From NCBI RefSeq assembly GCF_030269545.1, contig NZ_BSTN01000036.1:1-54443 (forward strand): a DNA stretch of 54,443 bases. The letters are read 5' to 3'. This DNA is from Actinomadura sp. NBRC 104425. Its GTDB lineage: Bacteria; Actinomycetota; Actinomycetes; Streptosporangiales; Streptosporangiaceae. A model generated the notes under the pieces. That model had not been told where the DNA came from, did not search any database, and was given only the letters and a program-made list of their open reading frames with translations. The stretch's first letter is position 1. Each line of letters opens with the position of its first letter. Positions 43,381 to 50,513 of this stretch are shown in pieces. The translations under genes were made by a program, and so were the position numbers.

Positions 43381-43562
43381 TCAAGGTTGAGCGAGAGGCT
43401 CCTGGGTGGAATGCCGCCTCTGTCGTGCCGACAACCTTCTTTTCCGGTTCTCCCCAACTCTAGCTGGGGGCCTGTCCGGAAGGTTCGGGGCACTTCAGTA
43501 TGGAGGCGAGGGCGGCGGAGCCGAGTCGAGGTCCAGGTATCCGAACGAGATCACCGTGAGCG

Positions 43563-44747
43563 TCATCGTTTGATCACGTTCTCAGGAGTGTCCAGCCAGA
43601 AATGCTCGCCGGTGGGGGTGACCGTCAGCCCGAACCGGTCGCGTGCGGGGCGGCCGGTTCGAAGCCACCACAGGTAGGCGGCTTGGGTTTCGTCCCACAG
43701 GCGGCGTTCCCCGGCCTGCTCGACGGTGTATTCGCCGGCGCCGGGCTCATAGTCCACCGAGGCCCACGATCCGCCGGGGCCGCGGTTGTCCAGCAGCCAG
43801 ACGGTGACCTCGCCGGACCCGGCTGGGTCGGAGAACGCGCGGCACTGCACGCCGGGCACGTGCGCGGAGATCGCCAGGTCGGCCGCGGGCGGGCCGTACG
43901 CCACCGCGCGCGGGTCCAGGCGCGTGCGGGAGACCTCGACGGGGCCGCCGTGCTGGACCCACTCGTCGGCCGGAAGGCGGGGGCGGCGATGCGCGCGGGC
44001 CATCATGTACCCGGCGCCGCTGGGGAACCGGCCGCTCGCGGTGCCGTCGCCCAGCACGTCCAGGACGAGCTTGTGGCCCCAGCCGAAGCCGGGCTGATAG
44101 GGCGCGACGATCCGGCCGCCGGGCCGGGTCTGCTCCACCCACGCATACGGGACGGCGGCGATCGCGCAGGTGCAGTGCACCCGGTCGTAGGGGGCGGCTT
44201 CGGCGTAGCCGGCCAGACCGTCTCCGATGACCAGGCGGGGTGAGAACCCGGCGGCCTTGAGGTTGCGCGCGGCCTGCGCCGCAAGGCCCGGGTCGATCTC
44301 GATGGTGGTCACCTGGTCGGCGCCCACCCGCCACGACAGCAGGCCGGCGGTCCAGCCGGTGCCGGTGCCGACGTCCAGGACGCGGTGCCCGGCGTGCACA
44401 TCGAGCAGTTCCAGGAACGTGATCACGACGCCTGGCGCCGACAGCGACGAGGTCGGGATCCCCCGGCCGTCTGCGACGCGTCCGGCGCCGTCGTCGTACT
44501 GGGTGATGATCGAGGCGTCGTCGTACACCGCGGCCCACCAGGTGCCGGGGTCGGTGTCCCGGTCGATCGGGTACCGTTCGGCGCCGGTCCGGTCCGGGTC
44601 GGCCTGCCCTATCGCCGGTGCGAACAGATGCCGGGGGACTTTGGCGAGCGCGGTCCGCCACCGGGAGTTGGGGGCCAGGTCGCCCTGCGCGGTGAGCAGG
44701 TCGGCGAGGGCGTCGATGCGGGCGGACAGGTCGGGCGGGACGGTCAT
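43563..44747 (-). CDS. PCMT-like methyltransferase paired with a small peptide (TgmC-like)
   Basis: The 394-residue protein has the N-terminal helix LAKVPRHLFAPAIGQ, a distinctive WWAAVYDDASIITQYDDG insert, the substrate-loop-like GIPTSSLSAPGVVITFLELL, SAM motif I (VLDVGTGTGWTAGLLS) and APYDRVHCTCAIAAVPYAW. The insert and the order of motifs resemble methyltransferases of ATP-grasp-modified RiPP (graspetide) systems and differ from the FxLD enzymes in this window. No ATP-grasp ligase is nearby, so that system is incomplete or the enzyme serves another peptide class. It starts 10 bases after the stop of the MGK peptide gene. A truncated relative is cut by the window edge at 1-184. Confidence 0.85.
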   Translation of the reverse strand: MTVPPDLSARIDALADLLTAQGDLAPNSRWRTALAKVPRHLFAPAIGQADPDRTGAERYPIDRDTDPGTWWAAVYDDASIITQYDDGAGRVADGRGIPTSSLSAPGVVITFLELLDVHAGHRVLDVGTGTGWTAGLLSWRVGADQVTTIEIDPGLAAQAARNLKAAGFSPRLVIGDGLAGYAEAAPYDRVHCTCAIAAVPYAWVEQTRPGGRIVAPYQPGFGWGHKLVLDVLGDGTASGRFPSGAGYMMARAHRRPRLPADEWVQHGGPVEVSRTRLDPRAVAYGPPAADLAISAHVPGVQCRAFSDPAGSGEVTVWLLDNRGPGGSWASVDYEPGAGEYTVEQAGERRLWDETQAAYLWWLRTGRPARDRFGLTVTPTGEHFWLDTPENVIKR

Positions 44748-44756
44748 CGGCTCTGC

Positions 44757-44882
44757 CTATTTCCGCTGGCCGTCGCTGGTGTTGCCCTTGGTACCGTCGC
44801 CGGTGCCGCGGCTGCCGCCTTGGGGGCGGCTGCCGTCGGTCGTGGTCTTGTCGTCGGAGTCTTTGCCTCCGTGCTTGCCCAT
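44757..44882 (-). CDS. Small MGK-type polar peptide
   Basis: The 41-residue peptide starts MGKHGGKDSDDKTTTDGSRP and ends GDGTKGNTSDGQRK. It is rich in Gly, Asp, Lys, Thr and Ser, has no Cys and no hydrophobic segment, and so should be disordered. GAGAGGA lies upstream of the ATG at 44882. It precedes a PCMT-like methyltransferase by ten bases, as does the frameshifted relative at 181-323, so the pair is a repeated module. Candidate roles are substrate of the methyltransferase or a leftover C-terminal part of a graspetide precursor. There is no direct evidence for either. Confidence 0.6.
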   Translation of the reverse strand: MGKHGGKDSDDKTTTDGSRPQGGSRGTGDGTKGNTSDGQRK

Positions 44883-45085
44883 GGGCTGCTGTCCTCTCAT
44901 CCTTGAGGTTCGGCGGACACTCGTTCCAGGAGTTCGGGGCGTCCACGGCCGCGCCGAGGGTGGACGGACACCAGGGCGTCACCTCCAGCGCGGGCGGGCA
45001 CACCGAAAGTAGCCGCCAAACGGCTGCCCAGAAGGTAAAACGTCACTTCCCTGCCCCTTCCGGGCCGCGACTCGACATAACGCTA

Positions 45086-45129
45086 GTTATCGCGCGTCGT
45101 TTCCCCAGATGACGGGGACCGCTGTCGGC
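45086..45129. repeat. 44-bp segment found inverted at 52954-52997
   Basis: The block from GTTATCGCG to GCTGTCGGC covers the last codons of the P450 fragment. Its reverse complement, with one mismatch, stands at 52954-52997, while the sequences on both sides (about 50 bp left, about 37 bp right) are in direct orientation in both places. Confidence 0.8.
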
Positions 45130-45430
45130 CTGCGGACGATCATGCTGGTATTCCACGGCACCGTACCGGCCAACCGTAGGTCCGGGAGCCGCCCGGTCAA
45201 CTTGGTGACCATGATCTGCAGCTCCAGGCGGGCCAGATGGAGGCCGAGGCAGATGTGGGCGCCGTGCCCGAACGACAGGTGGTCGGCGGCGTTGGGGCGG
45301 GTGAGGTCGAACCGGTAGGGGCTGCGGAAGACGGCCGGGTCACGGTTGGCTGCATCGTGCGCCGGGATGACGAGTTCGCCCTTGCGGATGGTGATGCCGT
45401 CGACGGTGATGTCGGTGGCTCGACGCCCGC
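45087..45430 (-). pseudogene. Cytochrome P450, C-terminal fragment
   Basis: The frame reads TDITVDGITIRKGELVIPAH, DAANRDPAVFRSPYRFDLTR and the heme loop LSFGHGAHICLGLHLARLEL with the axial Cys, then LRLAGTVPWNTSMIVR and a stop at 45087. This is the last quarter of a P450 of about 400 residues. The I-helix and ExxR regions are missing, and the sense upstream belongs to a methyltransferase remnant in another frame. It is not functional. Its 3' end contains the 44-bp segment that appears inverted in a second scar at 52901-53040. Confidence 0.75.
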
Positions 45431-45612
45431 GACCTGGCGATATTTCGCGGCCGGCATCTCGAAGAAATAACCGCCGCTGCAGCCGAGGTCGATCGCCCGG
45501 TCGCCGTTCGGCAGATGTTCGCTCAGATGGTCGCGTAGTTCGCGATTGATCAGTCTCCGAACCTGTCGTAGAGCCGAACAATGGAATCGGATGATCGGGC
45601 GTCTGTGGTCAT
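45430..45612 (-). pseudogene. SAM-dependent methyltransferase, N-terminal fragment with frameshift
   Basis: An ATG at 45612 starts MTTDARSSDSIVRLYDRFGD and meets a stop at once. In the next frame the sense continues LINRELRDHLSEHLPNGDRA, then IDLGCSGGYFFE, the SAM motif I of a class I methyltransferase. A single base shift near 45550 explains the break. The rest of the enzyme is replaced by the P450 fragment, so this is a two-gene fusion scar. Confidence 0.6.
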
Positions 45613-45690
45613 GGCAGCCTTTAGGCGGGACGATCGCGCGTCGGCTCAGTGCGTGCGGAACCCGCCGCGACGTGGTCAAAAGGAGGACAT

Positions 45691-45762
45691 ATGTCCGCCA
45701 TGTCGTGCCGAATGGAAATGTTTCGCGATTGGCCGGGCCCGGCCGCCGTTCCGCCTGGCTGA
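45691..45762 (+). CDS. Candidate 23-codon small ORF with a near-perfect ribosome-binding site
   Basis: ATG at 45691 lies five bases after AAAAGGAGGA, the strongest Shine-Dalgarno seen in this part of the window. The peptide begins MSAMSCRMEMFRDW and ends PAAVPPG before a TGA at 45760. It has one Cys, four Met and a Trp-Pro-Gly segment. It is the first ORF of the plus-strand block that leads to the paired oxygenase-like proteins and could be a leader peptide or precursor. Coding status rests only on the ribosome-binding site and position. Confidence 0.4.
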   Translation: MSAMSCRMEMFRDWPGPAAVPPG

Positions 45763-45902
45763 ACGCTTGATTGACGGCGTCATAAGGCCGTCCATATGTT
45801 TGAATCCGGGCTCCTCGAGGCAGTTTTCGGCCGTTCGCGCGACTGTTTTCGGGGAAGTCTCTTTCGCGTTCGCGCCGGCAGTGTGGAAGGGGGTAGAGCT
45901 CA

Positions 45903-45953
45903 TGCGCATCAAGCGTCGTAAGAAGGTGCCGTCGCTGTCCGCCGTCCACCTCT
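45903..45953 (+). CDS. Candidate 17-residue precursor peptide
   Basis: ATG at 45903 follows GGAAGGGGG. The peptide is MRIKRRKKVPSLSAVHL, a very basic leader-like half followed by a small neutral tail, with a TGA at 45951. It lies 115 bases before the first of two oxygenase-like proteins that carry recognition-domain-like N-termini, and a strong 12-bp hairpin sits in between, as in many RiPP operons where the precursor needs more transcript than the enzymes. The length is extreme for a RiPP precursor, though not without parallel. No automatic method would call it. This is an inference from position. Confidence 0.45.
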
Positions 45954-46007
45954 GACGTAGGAGCGCTGGCGGGCCGGCCTGCCGGGCGGCCCGCCGGTCT
46001 CCGGCCC

Positions 46008-46035
46008 GCGGCTCCGGGGCCGTCCCCGGAGCCGC
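46008..46035 (+). terminator. Strong hairpin between peptide and enzyme genes (likely attenuator)
   Basis: GCGGCTCCGGGG (46008-46019) pairs perfectly with CCCCGGAGCCGC (46024-46035) around a CCGT loop. It has no T-tract and is followed by the first enzyme gene, so partial termination or RNA processing is more likely than a full stop. Confidence 0.65.
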
Positions 46036-46068
46036 ACGGACGTCCTCGACAACAGAAGGGAACGGAGC

Positions 46069-47088
46069 TTGTCCGAGTCGATTCTGCCGGTCAAGCCCCG
46101 GCTGTGCGCCAGGGTCGAAAGTGGCGCGGCCGGTCAGGTGGAGCTGCACACCCCGACGGACGTCCTCGACGTCGAGCCGCCCGAAGGCGTCGGCACCGAG
46201 GCGTTCCGCGGGCTGCTGGAACGGCTCGACGGGGCGGCGACCCTGCCGGAGCTGGCCGCCGACACCGGGATCGAGACCGACACGGTGGCGCGGATCCTGG
46301 CGCCCGCGGTGGCGTGGGGACTCATCGAGGACGGAGCCGAACCCGAGGCCGGGTCCGGGCCGGCGGCGCTGTCCCGCCTCGAGGACGTGCTGAACCGGCT
46401 GTTGGAGGACCTGGTCTTCGCCGGGCCGTTCTGGAGGACCCTGCTCACCGAACCCGAGGCGCTGCCGCCGAACGTCTACTACGGGTTCGGGCTGGAGAAC
46501 TGGTTCTTCCTCTTCCGGGAGAACGAGTTCGACTCCGCGGTGCTCGCCCTGCCCGAGAGCGCGGAGGTCAGAGGCATGCTCAACGACTTCTACCACGAGG
46601 AGCACCGGCACGACGACGTGGTCGTCCGGGCGTTCGCGTACCTGGGCATCGGCCGCGAGGACCTCCTGCGCGCCCGTCCGCTGCCGACGACCACGGCGCT
46701 GATCAAGATGCTGTCGTGGTGGGCCCGCACCGACCCCCTGTTCTTCCTGGCCACGATCGGCGTCCTGGAGGGCCGGCTGGACCCGGACGGCGACGGATCC
46801 GACGGCAAGGTCGCCTACGACTCCTTCATCGCCGCCTGCGACAAGGTCGGCCTCGCCGCGGAGTTCGTCGAGCCGCTGCGCGCGCACGCCCGGCTCAACG
46901 CAGGTCACGACCACGGTGCGGTGAGCCGCGAACTGTTCGCGTGCGTCCCCGGAGTCGACGCGGACACCGAGTCCCGCTGGCATGCCAAGGCGCACCTGTT
47001 CATGGAAACCTACGCGGCGTTCTTCAACGGGATCGCGTCCTACTACCGGGACCCGGCCAGGCCGCTGCTGCGCACGAGCGAACTCTGA
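46069..47088 (+). CDS. Heme-oxygenase-like (TenA/PqqC-fold) protein with N-terminal RRE-like domain, probable degenerate metal site
   Basis: The 339-residue protein has an N-terminal winged-helix-like part (about residues 10-90: TDVLDVEPPEGVGTEAFRGL, then LERLDGAATLPELAADTGIE and VAWGLIEDG) of the kind that binds RiPP leaders. A helical heme-oxygenase-like domain follows (about 100-330). Compared with its neighbour at 47101, it keeps Glu178/His181 (FYHEEHRHDD) and His273/His282 (HARLNAGHDH). It has LENWFFLF where the partner has IEYWHITH (no His) and Gly279 where the partner has Asp273. It may therefore be a non-catalytic partner in a heterodimer. TTG start at 46069 follows AGAAGGG. It lies 12 bases before the second gene. 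Confidence 0.8.
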   Translation: MSESILPVKPRLCARVESGAAGQVELHTPTDVLDVEPPEGVGTEAFRGLLERLDGAATLPELAADTGIETDTVARILAPAVAWGLIEDGAEPEAGSGPAALSRLEDVLNRLLEDLVFAGPFWRTLLTEPEALPPNVYYGFGLENWFFLFRENEFDSAVLALPESAEVRGMLNDFYHEEHRHDDVVVRAFAYLGIGREDLLRARPLPTTTALIKMLSWWARTDPLFFLATIGVLEGRLDPDGDGSDGKVAYDSFIAACDKVGLAAEFVEPLRAHARLNAGHDHGAVSRELFACVPGVDADTESRWHAKAHLFMETYAAFFNGIASYYRDPARPLLRTSEL

Positions 47089-47100
47089 CAGGAGGAATCG

Positions 47101-48141
47101 ATGGGGGACTTCGAAGGCTTCCAGCGGCCCATGCTCCGTCCCGGCGTCCGCTGGACGGACCACGGAAAGACCGGCATCGAGTTCTCCTACCTCGACGGCC
47201 GCAGGTTCATCGAGTTCGAGTTCGACGAGGACCGGGCGGCCGAGTTCCACGACTTCGCCGCCGTGCTCGCCGAGGGCAGGCTGTCGGCCGGGGAACTGGC
47301 CGCCGCGTTCCCCGGCACCCCGGACGAGTACGCCGAGATGATAGAGGCGTTCGACGAGCAGGGGATGCTCGCCGAGGGGGCGAAGGAGGCGGGACCGGGC
47401 CTGAGCGGCCTGTCGGCCTACGCGGTGCTGCGGCGGCAGGCCGAAGCGGTGCGCCCGGCGCTGCACAGCCCTCTCATCGCGGCGCTGGCGGACGGCACGG
47501 TCACGCGCGAGCAGCTCATCGGCTACGCGATCGAATACTGGCACATCACCCACCTGTGCCCCCGGGCGCTCGCACCGGCGCTCGCCCGCGACGACCTCGG
47601 GATCGAGGTGTGGGAGGCGCTCATGCGCTTCTACATGACCGAGCGCAACCACGACCGGATGATGGAGAAGTCGCTGAAGGCGGTCGGCATCGACCGGCGG
47701 CGGTTGCTGCGTGTCCAGCCGCTCCCCGCCACAATGGCGATCATGGCATCGCTCGGCGTCTACGCCTACAACTTCCCGCTCGCCCTGATCGCCACCCTGT
47801 TCCCCATGGAGGAACCGGAACTGGACTTCCTCGACCTGTTCACGGCCAGGTGCGCCGACCTCGGCCTGCCCGAGGAGTTCGTCAAACCCATCGTGGCCCA
47901 TTCGGAGGTGAACGAGGACGAGGCGCACGACGCGGTCACGCTGGACATGCTGGCGGACGTCCCCTACCTGAGCGTGGAGACCGTGCGTGAATGCGCCAAG
48001 GCCGTGGCGGACGTGATGGAGCAGCGGTGCCGGGTCGACGCCGAGATCGTCGCCTGGTACGGCAACGGAGGCGGGGTGCGCGACTTCACGGCGGGCGAGT
48101 ACCCGGTGGAGGCGGGCCGGGCTCTCACGCAGGTCGCATGA
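47101..48141 (+). CDS. Heme-oxygenase-like iron oxidase with N-terminal PqqD/RRE-like domain
   Basis: The 346-residue protein starts with a domain of about 95 residues (FDEDRAAEFHDFAAVLAEGR, LSAGELAAAFPGTPDEYAEM, IEAFDEQGMLAE) whose strand and helix order recalls PqqD-type RiPP recognition elements. The following TenA/PqqC-like domain shows the full pattern expected of di-iron heme-oxygenase-like oxidases: Glu145-His148 (IEYWHITH), Glu181-His184 (YMTERNHDRM) and His267, Asp273, His276 (HSEVNEDEAHDAV). Such enzymes oxidise amino acids or fatty acids (N-oxygenation, C-C cleavage). ATG at 47101 follows AGGAGGAA. Its stop overlaps the exporter start (ATGA), so enzyme and exporter are coupled. Acting on the small peptide upstream is inference. 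Confidence 0.82.
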   Translation: MGDFEGFQRPMLRPGVRWTDHGKTGIEFSYLDGRRFIEFEFDEDRAAEFHDFAAVLAEGRLSAGELAAAFPGTPDEYAEMIEAFDEQGMLAEGAKEAGPGLSGLSAYAVLRRQAEAVRPALHSPLIAALADGTVTREQLIGYAIEYWHITHLCPRALAPALARDDLGIEVWEALMRFYMTERNHDRMMEKSLKAVGIDRRRLLRVQPLPATMAIMASLGVYAYNFPLALIATLFPMEEPELDFLDLFTARCADLGLPEEFVKPIVAHSEVNEDEAHDAVTLDMLADVPYLSVETVRECAKAVADVMEQRCRVDAEIVAWYGNGGGVRDFTAGEYPVEAGRALTQVA

Positions 48142-49043
48142 ACTTTCTCGGCATTCTCCTCCTGGCCGGCATCTGGGGCACCAACTTCCTGTTCGTGGAA
48201 GAGGCGCTCGAAGGGCTCAACCCCGCACAGATCGTTATGGTGCGGATCGCGCTCGGCACCGCCGCGCTGCTGCTGCTGGCGTGGGTGCGGCGCGTGGGTC
48301 TCCCCTCGGGCAGAGCGGCCTGGTGGAGACTCGCGGTGATGGGGCTGCTCGGCCAGGCGATCCCGTGGCTGCTGTTCGCCTGGGGCCAGGAGGAGGTGCC
48401 GAGCGCGCTGGCCGGGGTCTACAACGGGATGACCCCGCTGCTGACGATCCCGATCGCGTGGCTCCTCCTGCGCAGCAGGCCGTCGCCCGCCGAGCTCACC
48501 GCGACCGGAATCGGCTTCGTCGGCATCGCCATCGTGCTGAAACCCTGGTCGGCGGCGGGCGGCGCGGCCTCGATCGCCGGCCAGGTGCTGTGTCTGGCGG
48601 GCGCCGCCTGCTATGCGTTCGCCTACACCTACGCCGCCCGGCTCATGCGCGAGCTGCCCAACGACAAGCTGGCACTGGCCGCCGCGCAGGCGCTGGCCAC
48701 CAGCGCGCTGATGCTTCCGACCGGCACCGGCTGGTACCTGGAGCCGATCCGGCTGAGCTGGACGATCGTCGCCAGTCTCGCGATGCTCGGCGCGGGCACG
48801 GCCGTGGCCTTCCTGGTGAACTACTGGCTCATCGCACGGATCGGGCCGGTCCGATCCTCACTGGCGTTCTACCTCATTCCGGTGGTGGCGGTCGCCGCCG
48901 GGTTCGTCGTGCGCGGGGAGCGCCTGGAGTTCCACCAGTTCTTCGGCTCCGTCCTGGTCTTCGCCGCACTGCTGGTGATCTACGTCTGGCAGCGTTTCGG
49001 GGAACGCCGCGCCACCCCCGATGCGGTTCCGGCACGTTCATGA
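48138..49043 (+). CDS. DMT-family (EamA) transporter
   Basis: The 301-residue protein has about ten hydrophobic segments in two EamA halves. The opening NFLGILLLAGIWGTNFLFVE has the 'WG.nf' entry motif, and later segments include LAVMGLLGQAIPWLLFAWGQ, LAGVYNGMTPLLTIPIAWLL and VAFLVNYWLIARIGPVRSSL. These are inner-membrane carriers that often export amino acids or small metabolites. ATG at 48138 overlaps the stop of the oxygenase gene by four bases, and the acyltransferase gene follows by 125 bases. In this operon it is the natural exporter of the final product, which fits a small peptide-derived or amino-acid-like metabolite. Confidence 0.92.
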   Translation: MNFLGILLLAGIWGTNFLFVEEALEGLNPAQIVMVRIALGTAALLLLAWVRRVGLPSGRAAWWRLAVMGLLGQAIPWLLFAWGQEEVPSALAGVYNGMTPLLTIPIAWLLLRSRPSPAELTATGIGFVGIAIVLKPWSAAGGAASIAGQVLCLAGAACYAFAYTYAARLMRELPNDKLALAAAQALATSALMLPTGTGWYLEPIRLSWTIVASLAMLGAGTAVAFLVNYWLIARIGPVRSSLAFYLIPVVAVAAGFVVRGERLEFHQFFGSVLVFAALLVIYVWQRFGERRATPDAVPARS

Positions 49044-49168
49044 TCGTTCGCCGAGCCGCACCCTGCGACCGGTCCGGCCGCGGAGGCATCGATCCCCTTT
49101 CCGCATGTCGGCGACTCCGCCGCGCCGGGGAGGGGCACCCTGACCGAACTCCGGAGAACAGGTGTGGC

Positions 49169-50122
49169 ATGGAGATGAGACACGACGCCGGGATCGATGT
49201 CATGCTGCTCTCGGCAGAGGAGGCGCTGCGGCTCGATCGCCGCGCGATTCCACCGCGAACGGACGTCGTCCGGGTCGCCGCGCCGCCCCGCGAAACCTGG
49301 GGAGCGCTGGCCGAACGCGGCTTCGTCCGCAAACCGGCGTGGCTCGTCTGGTACTCCGACGTCGGGGCCGGCGAAGAGGAATGGCTGGCCAGGCTCTCGA
49401 AGGGCGTCCGCTACGACATCCGCCGGTGCCGCAGACAAGCCCACGACGAACTCCGGATCGAACTGCAGCAGCCGATCCGACCCGAGACGCTGGACCGGTT
49501 CCTGGAGGTGTACGAGTCGATGGTGGCCCGAATGCGGCACGGCGTGCCCTTCGCCACGTCGCTGCGGGACGCCATCCTCGCCGACGAGCGCCACTGGCTG
49601 TTGTACGCCCACTCCACGGACGGCTTCGCGGGCGGTCTGGTCTGCCGGGAGGACGAGGAGACCGGAACCGTCCTTTTCAGGTTCGCCGCGATACGGCCCC
49701 GCTGGCGCGAACGCAGCCTCCAGAAGGTCCTGTACGTCGAGGCGACGTCGGTGGCCCGCGCCAAGGGCTTTCGACGCGTGAGCGCCGGCAACGACCCCAA
49801 CCTCTACGGCCATATCGCCAAGCCCGGCCTGATGACCTCCAAGGCGAGGCTTGGTTTCACTCCGTACCCGGCCGACCCGCCGACCGGGCCGGGCTCTTGG
49901 CGGGACGAGGCCGATCTGGTGATCGCACTGGATCGGCTCGGCGACCTGGCCCTGATCCTGGGATACCCGGATGGGTTGTCGGGCGGCGACGAACAGCCGT
50001 TCTTCGACCTGGCGGTCTACGGGGACCCGCGACTCGGGGGAGGAATCGAGAGCCTGCCCTTCGTCAGATCCGTGCGCCGTCACATCCCATGCCGGCCGGC
50101 GGCAAGCCCGGCACCCTCGTGA
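49169..50122 (+). CDS. GNAT/FemAB-like acyltransferase
   Basis: The 317-residue protein carries the FemAB-like GNAT pattern: WLARLSKGVRYDIRRCRRQA (the 'k.vR..ir.a.r..' helix), ETLDRFLEVYESMVARMRHG, WLLYAHSTDGFAGGLVCRED and LQKVLYVEATSVARAKGFRR with the FRRVSAGNDPNLYGH turn. FemAB-type enzymes transfer amino acids from aminoacyl-tRNA to peptides; other members use acyl-CoA. It is the last gene of the oxygenase operon and could cap or extend the product, or give self-protection. ATG at 49169 follows CCGGAG. A terminator-like hairpin follows the stop by about 170 bases. Confidence 0.75.
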   Translation: MEMRHDAGIDVMLLSAEEALRLDRRAIPPRTDVVRVAAPPRETWGALAERGFVRKPAWLVWYSDVGAGEEEWLARLSKGVRYDIRRCRRQAHDELRIELQQPIRPETLDRFLEVYESMVARMRHGVPFATSLRDAILADERHWLLYAHSTDGFAGGLVCREDEETGTVLFRFAAIRPRWRERSLQKVLYVEATSVARAKGFRRVSAGNDPNLYGHIAKPGLMTSKARLGFTPYPADPPTGPGSWRDEADLVIALDRLGDLALILGYPDGLSGGDEQPFFDLAVYGDPRLGGGIESLPFVRSVRRHIPCRPAASPAPS

Positions 50123-50292
50123 CGCACCGAGGATTCGACGTCGGGACACCGGTAGGAATCCCATGGTGCGGTCGCTCGACCGCCAACGAAGCGAAGTCCG
50201 ATCGGCGTGAGGTGCTCGGCGTAAGGCCGATGTCCGACCGTGTTCCACAAGCCGTCGTGGGACTCTCACGACCGTCTCCCAGGACGGTCGAA

Positions 50293-50326
50293 ACGGAGCC
50301 GGGAGCAGGAGCGGTCCCGTCTCCGT
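50293..50326 (+). terminator. Hairpin terminator after the oxygenase operon
   Basis: ACGGAGCCGGGA (50293-50304) pairs with TCCCGTCTCCGT (50315-50326) with one mismatch around a 10-nt loop. It lies between two convergent genes and can serve both strands. The rest of the 390-base gap (50123-50513) holds nothing else that I can see. Confidence 0.55.
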
Positions 50327-50513
50327 CAGGTGCGCCATCGGCTGGGCCGGGCGATCGAAACCACCGAGAACGGGGAACGGGTCGACTGCGCAGTGCACTG
50401 AATCGCGGCAGTACGGCTTTCCGCCGCAGTGTGCCGCCGCCTGTCCGGCAGGTGGGCGCCGCCGGCGGCGGGAAAGGCGGCTCCGGGTGGAGAAGCCGAC
50501 GTGCGAAACAAGG

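Noticed and set aside
45676..47928. A 750-codon minus-strand frame opposite the oxygenase genes
   Set aside because: It is the antisense shadow of two well-formed coding sequences; the plus-strand proteins have paralogous motifs and proper starts.
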